Source: Dehalococcoidia bacterium
GTDB lineage: Bacteria > Chloroflexota > Dehalococcoidia > Dehalococcoidales > RBG-16-60-22
Assembly: GCA_011192005.1 (NCBI GenBank)
Contig: DUFB01000087.1
Coordinates: 1-34,480, forward strand
Length of the DNA stretch: 34,480 bases
Direction of reading: 5' to 3'
Shown one piece after another: positions 31,411-34,480 of the stretch (the first letter of the stretch is position 1; the number at the start of each line of letters is the position of its first letter). Made by a program: the position numbers and the translations under genes. The notes under the pieces were generated by a model. That model was not told where the DNA came from, made no database searches, and worked only from the letters and a program-made list of their open reading frames with translations.

Positions 31411-31848
31411 CTATGTTTCAATCAACCTTTTTAAATTCTGAACCAGCTTTGCATCCATTTTTTCCCAGTAACGTTTCATGAAAAGCATATCAAGTAGCGG
31501 GCCGACCAATGGCCACGGTTTATATTCCAGAGTAAACATAACACGGGTAGAGCCGTTCTCGGGAGTAAAACGCCAGTGTTTTTTAGCGCGTACTCCCATA
31601 AGTGGCGTAATTAATGTTAGGGTTTCATTTGGCACGTATTCCGCCATTTCCCATAAAGAGGATAGTGTCAGTCCCATGAATTTAACCCTAGTGGCAAAGA
31701 GTGCTCCCTCGCCGGTGGTTTTATTACTGGCCGGTTTTAATTCCTTAATATAGCCGAAATACTGCACGAAGTTCTGCCAGTTTGAAGTGAAATCGAATAC
31801 CCGGTCCGGAGGTGACTGAATAATAATATTGTGCTCGATTTTTGTCAT
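31411..31848 (-). CDS. SRPBCC-family (polyketide cyclase/START-like) protein
   Basis: A 145-residue protein of the SRPBCC/polyketide-cyclase fold, a lipid or hydrophobic-ligand binding helix-grip domain. It begins IEHNIIIQSPPDRVFDFTSNW, the usual opening of this family, followed by beta strands with MGVRAKKHWRFTPENGSTRVMFTLEYKP and a long C-terminal helix (FMKRYWEKMDAKLVQNLKRL). Ligand unknown. GTG at 31857 is in frame, but I choose ATG at 31848 because AGGTGA is 5 nt upstream and the conserved part begins soon after. It is followed downstream by the molybdoprotein gene on the same strand, 160 nt away, and the link between them is unclear. Confidence 0.8.
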   Translation of the reverse strand: MTKIEHNIIIQSPPDRVFDFTSNWQNFVQYFGYIKELKPASNKTTGEGALFATRVKFMGLTLSSLWEMAEYVPNETLTLITPLMGVRAKKHWRFTPENGSTRVMFTLEYKPWPLVGPLLDMLFMKRYWEKMDAKLVQNLKRLIET

Positions 31849-31986
31849 TCCGGTCACCTACTTTTATATAGTGCTAAAAAAAACTCAAAATGAAGATACT
31901 GAATTTGTTAGGATACATTAAATGGATAAATTGTATCACTTCCATGAGTTACTGTAAAGCAATAATGTCAATCGGGCGGGGTTGGA

Positions 31987-33081
31987 TTATCTCTGGTTTT
32001 CCAAACGCAGGCGGTTGAGTCTCTGGAAAGCTTTCTGTTTATCGCTCAAGCCTATTTTGGTGCGGTTTATTGCCCTGGAGAGCAGTTCGATACTTTTATC
32101 GTAGGTCTGTCTGTCCACTGGGTAGGGGATACCGTCTTTACCGCCGTGGGCGAAGCTGTAGCGGGCCGGGTCGCGGTAGCTTGGCTCGACGCCGTGGACC
32201 AGCTCGGCGATCAGGCTCAGGGCGCGTATCGTCTTGGCTCCAACCCCCGATAAGCCCAGCAGTCTTTCGAAGTCTTCCGGTTGGCGTTCGTAGGTGCTCA
32301 GGATAATCCGGCTCAAGCTATCGGGATGCAGGTCGCGGAGATATATCTGATGGCGGGCCGGCAGGTCCAGCGTTTTCAGCCTTTTAAGTTCGCCTATGAC
32401 CTTTTCAGGCTGTTCTTCGGTAATAATATCGGTGATAGTCGTCCGCGCCGGCAGGCTTTCACCTGCGGTCAGGTCGAGGGTCCGCCCTCTGGTTTCGGAT
32501 AAAATTGCCGCGTGAGGTTCGTTGACGAAATCACTGACCGTTTCACCCAGCCAGTGGTAACGGCGGGCGTAACGGTTGGACTCATTCATACCCTGCTGGA
32601 TAACCGTCCACGAGCCCCTGGCGGTAAATATGAAGCTGTGGTGATAAAGCTCGTAACCGTCCTGGACGGCGGCACTGTCCACCTTGGCGGACATACGGCT
32701 GGCGTAAACGAGAGGAGCGGGCTCTATGGCGATCTTTTCTCCCCAGCTTTCAATCTCGGAGGGCGTCTTGCGAGAGGTTTTACCCTTGCCACCGGCCGCG
32801 AAAAGGCCCAGGTCGCGCTCGATTCCCCTGATGCCCTCTTTCAACGCCCCGCAAAGCGTGGTCGTTACGCCGCTGGAATGCCAGTCGAAACCCAGGACGC
32901 ATCCGAAAGCCTGGAACCAGTAGGGATGGGAAAGTCGACGCAGCATCTCGTCGGGTCCGTAATCTGAGACGATAGCGATGGTAATCTCGCGGGCCAGGGG
33001 CACCATGCGGTCGAATAACCACCGCGGCGCTTTACCGCCGTGCAGCGGCAGGTTGGCAATACCTGTCCTCGAAGCAGGCAA
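31987..33081 (-). CDS. DUF763 protein with helix-hairpin-helix motif
   Basis: A 364-residue protein of the DUF763 family, found mainly in archaea and scattered bacteria. The characteristic N-terminus RTGIANLPLHGGKAPRWLF follows the TTG at 33081. An about 25-residue stretch FERLLGLSGVGAKTIRAL is a helix-hairpin-helix, as in DNA-repair proteins; the region before it holds DLPARHQIYLRDL. Nucleic-acid binding is therefore likely; biological role unknown. ATG at 33129 would overlap the FmdB gene; TTG has GGGAG 6 nt upstream and leaves a 26-nt gap. Its last about 15 codons resemble the sequence at 31361-31408. Confidence 0.85.
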   Translation of the reverse strand: MPASRTGIANLPLHGGKAPRWLFDRMVPLAREITIAIVSDYGPDEMLRRLSHPYWFQAFGCVLGFDWHSSGVTTTLCGALKEGIRGIERDLGLFAAGGKGKTSRKTPSEIESWGEKIAIEPAPLVYASRMSAKVDSAAVQDGYELYHHSFIFTARGSWTVIQQGMNESNRYARRYHWLGETVSDFVNEPHAAILSETRGRTLDLTAGESLPARTTITDIITEEQPEKVIGELKRLKTLDLPARHQIYLRDLHPDSLSRIILSTYERQPEDFERLLGLSGVGAKTIRALSLIAELVHGVEPSYRDPARYSFAHGGKDGIPYPVDRQTYDKSIELLSRAINRTKIGLSDKQKAFQRLNRLRLENQR

Positions 33082-33107
33082 ATTATACTCCCGGACTTCT
33101 AACAGGT

Positions 33108-33347
33108 TTACGATGCGCAGGTGCTGCAATTACCGGAGCTGCAGCTGGAGCAGGAACTCCCCCCGGTGCCGGCTATGGTCTTGGGGATGCCGCTGGCGCT
33201 GACGCTGAAAGCGGCGAAAGTGCTCATTTTGGGCCTGGATGGCTTCTTACATTTGGGGCAATTAGCCGTATTATTGGCCTGACTTAAAGGACGCAGCTGC
33301 TCGAACTTGCAGCCGCATTCTGTACATATATATTCATATATCGGCAT
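33108..33347 (-). CDS. FmdB-family zinc ribbon protein
   Basis: A 79-residue protein starting MPIYEYICTECGCKFE, with a second pair CPKCKK, so a one-zinc ribbon of the FmdB/CxxC_CxxC_SSSS type. The C-terminus is a Ser/Cys-rich tail (SSCSSCSSGNCSTCAS) typical of this family. Such proteins have been linked with regulation of formamidase/amide genes and may bind nucleic acid or protein, but function is not firmly known. A TTG two codons upstream is in frame, but ATG at 33347 fits an AGGAG box 7 nt upstream. It is the first gene of a two-gene set with DUF763. Confidence 0.87.
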   Translation of the reverse strand: MPIYEYICTECGCKFEQLRPLSQANNTANCPKCKKPSRPKMSTFAAFSVSASGIPKTIAGTGGSSCSSCSSGNCSTCAS

Positions 33348-33462
33348 AACCAATCTCCTGATTATAGTCTAGTAGGTTTAAGTCTGGCGGTCAAGTATCA
33401 TAATGCCAGCCTTGCCCGCGGGACGGTTCGGGTGTAGGATAGGGGATATAAAGGGGGATTCG

Positions 33463-33861
33463 TTGATTTACAAAGTTGACATAAAGACTATATCGAGGGT
33501 GGATTTTAAGGATATTACCCGGAGAGTGAATGAAATCGTGGCCAAGAGCGGCGTTATCAACGGTATCTGCTACATATATGTTCCTCATACCACGGCCGGC
33601 GTGATGATCAATGAGCACGCCGACCCCGATGTCGTGAGGGATATAGAGGCTCAGCTCGATGCCATGGTGCCGCAACACAGTGGGTACCGCCACCGTGAAG
33701 GTAACTCTCCGGCTCACATCAAGGCAACGCTTATCGGCGATTCTGAAACGCTGTTTGTCGAAGAAGGCAGGCTGGTACTGGGGACATGGCAGGGGATATT
33801 CTTCGCCGAGTTCGACGGACCCAGGAGTCGGCATATATTCATTAAAATTACGTCTGACTGA
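33463..33861 (+). CDS. YjbQ/UPF0047 family protein
   Basis: A 132-residue member of the YjbQ/UPF0047 family, some of which have thiamine-phosphate synthase activity in vitro. It has the family signature GICYIYVPHTTAGVMINE, then DPDVVRDIEAQLD, and the HREGNSPAHIKATLIG, TWQGIFFAEFDGPRSR and IFIKI segments. His residues of HTT and of SPAHIKA are conserved in the fold. TTG at 33463 is the start: AAGGGGGA lies 4 nt upstream and the family N-terminus begins there, whereas ATG at 33403 adds an unrelated stretch. It is divergent from fmdB. Function beyond the family is open. Confidence 0.87.
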   Translation: MIYKVDIKTISRVDFKDITRRVNEIVAKSGVINGICYIYVPHTTAGVMINEHADPDVVRDIEAQLDAMVPQHSGYRHREGNSPAHIKATLIGDSETLFVEEGRLVLGTWQGIFFAEFDGPRSRHIFIKITSD

Positions 33862-33903
33862 TAACTACGCATAACTCCAGCGTGGATATGTGCCTTTCAT
33901 CAA

Positions 33904-33912
33904 TGGTATAAT
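33904..33912 (+). promoter_or_regulatory. Extended -10 box (TGGTATAAT) before the last gene
   Basis: TG-G-TATAAT ends 9 nt before the ATG at 33922, so the leader would be at most a few bases. No -35 match. Confidence 0.4.
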
Positions 33913-33921
33913 TGATGGAAC

Positions 33922-34480
33922 ATGACAATCGTGGTTACCGGCGCGTGCGGGCACATCGGCGCCAACCTGGTACGCGCCTTAATTGATAGTGGTCGTCCGG
34001 TACGTTCTCTGGTGCACGTGCATGACCGGGGGATTGCCGGACTCGACACTGAACTGGTCAAGGGCGATGTTTGCGACCCCGAATCGCTATACCGGGCGTT
34101 TCGTGATGCTGAGGTTGTCTATCACCTCGCTGGTTGCATTTCTCTATCGATGAAAGATTGGTCGAAGCTGGAAGCAATAAATGTTATCGGCACGAGAAAT
34201 GTAGTCGAAGCCTGCCTGAAGACCGGTGTCAGGCGTCTTGTTCATTTCAGTTCCATCCATGCTTTACAGGAGGAACCGTTCTCGGTACCTGTCGATGAAT
34301 CACGTCCGCTAAAGGAATCGCCGGGTTTTCCTCCGTATGACCGCTCTAAAGCCCTCGGCGAGATAGAGGTACGACGGGCGATAGAAAACGGCCTTGATGC
34401 CGTGATACTTAATCCTACGGCAGTAGTCGGACCTCATGATTACGAGCCTTCCTATTTGGGCAGGGCGATACTGGATATGG
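33922..34480 (+). CDS. NAD-dependent epimerase/dehydratase, 3'-truncated by the window end
   Basis: The first 186 residues of an extended SDR. The Rossmann motif VTGACGHIGANLVRAL is at residues 5-20, DVCDPESL and VVYHLAGCIS follow, then the FSSIHALQ serine region and the YDRSK (YxxxK) pair, and LNPTAVVGPHDYEPS before the cut. The pattern HLAG/CxS, SSIHAL and PxxYDRSKALGE is that of dihydroflavonol-4-reductase-like/3-beta-HSD-like atypical SDRs, rather than UDP-sugar epimerases. A weak GATGGA ribosome binding site lies next to the -10 box. The end lies outside the window. Confidence 0.85.
   Translation, partial: MTIVVTGACGHIGANLVRALIDSGRPVRSLVHVHDRGIAGLDTELVKGDVCDPESLYRAFRDAEVVYHLAGCISLSMKDWSKLEAINVIGTRNVVEACLKTGVRRLVHFSSIHALQEEPFSVPVDESRPLKESPGFPPYDRSKALGEIEVRRAIENGLDAVILNPTAVVGPHDYEPSYLGRAILDM

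Noticed and set aside
33354-33402. Promoter for the FmdB gene with TTGACC and TATAAT on the minus strand
   Set aside because: The two boxes are 22 bp apart, too far, and the TATAAT would start transcription inside the ribosome binding site.
1-34480. tRNA, rRNA, CRISPR array, insertion sequence, or riboswitch
   Set aside because: Intergenic gaps are short and none contains cloverleaf, repeat-spacer or transposase signals that I can recognise by eye.

Overview
The window looks like a bacterial chromosome segment from an anaerobic or subsurface member of Chloroflexota, possibly Dehalococcoidia. This is inferred only from the gene mix: an archaeal/eukaryal-type STT3 oligosaccharyltransferase in a bacterial setting, dimeric alpha2 glycyl-tRNA synthetase, a DUF763 protein, many GTG/TTG starts and sigma70-type promoters. 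There are no rRNA, tRNA, CRISPR or insertion-sequence signals.

Region 1 (about 1-720) holds a small minus-strand excisionase/MerR-like HTH gene and AT-rich flanks with inverted repeats. Region 2 (668-16912, plus strand) is a surface-glycan or protein-glycosylation locus. In order it has WecB, an SDR epimerase, WecC (route to UDP-ManNAcA), a radical SAM protein, an STT3/AglB-like oligosaccharyltransferase, a GT4 glycosyltransferase, two more epimerases, a split transketolase, a TylF-like O-methyltransferase, a second GT4-like glycosyltransferase and a PglK/MsbA-like ABC flippase. Together they can make nucleotide sugars, build and decorate a lipid-linked glycan, flip it and move it onto protein. 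No initiating phosphoglycosyltransferase is in the window.

Region 3 (16943-20009, minus) encodes a DrrAB-type ABC exporter followed by a UDP-glucose dehydrogenase. Region 4 (20065-24271) has two related MFS transporters flanking a membrane-anchored TIR protein that carries two extracytoplasmic PPC-like domains. The first MFS gene appears to start at an ATC codon.

Region 5 (24268-30495, minus) is one tight operon: a DUF1648-like membrane protein, glycyl-tRNA synthetase, a nucleoside phosphorylase, two tandem-duplicated HAD hydrolases, a CTP-synthase-C-terminal-like protein and SbcD. The CTP-synthase-like protein is split by an in-frame UGA exactly where the glutamine-amidotransferase nucleophile Cys should be. 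A small hairpin with a GU-starting loop follows 21 nt later, so I read it as a selenoprotein. Its usual His/Glu dyad reads Gln-Pro-Gln, so it is probably not a glutaminase.

Region 6 (30573-34480) has a membrane-anchored sulfite-oxidase-like molybdoprotein, an SRPBCC protein, a DUF763 protein, an FmdB-type zinc ribbon, a YjbQ/UPF0047 protein and a 3'-truncated SDR epimerase. Several genes have a TATAAT box only 7-9 nt before their start codon, which suggests leaderless transcripts.
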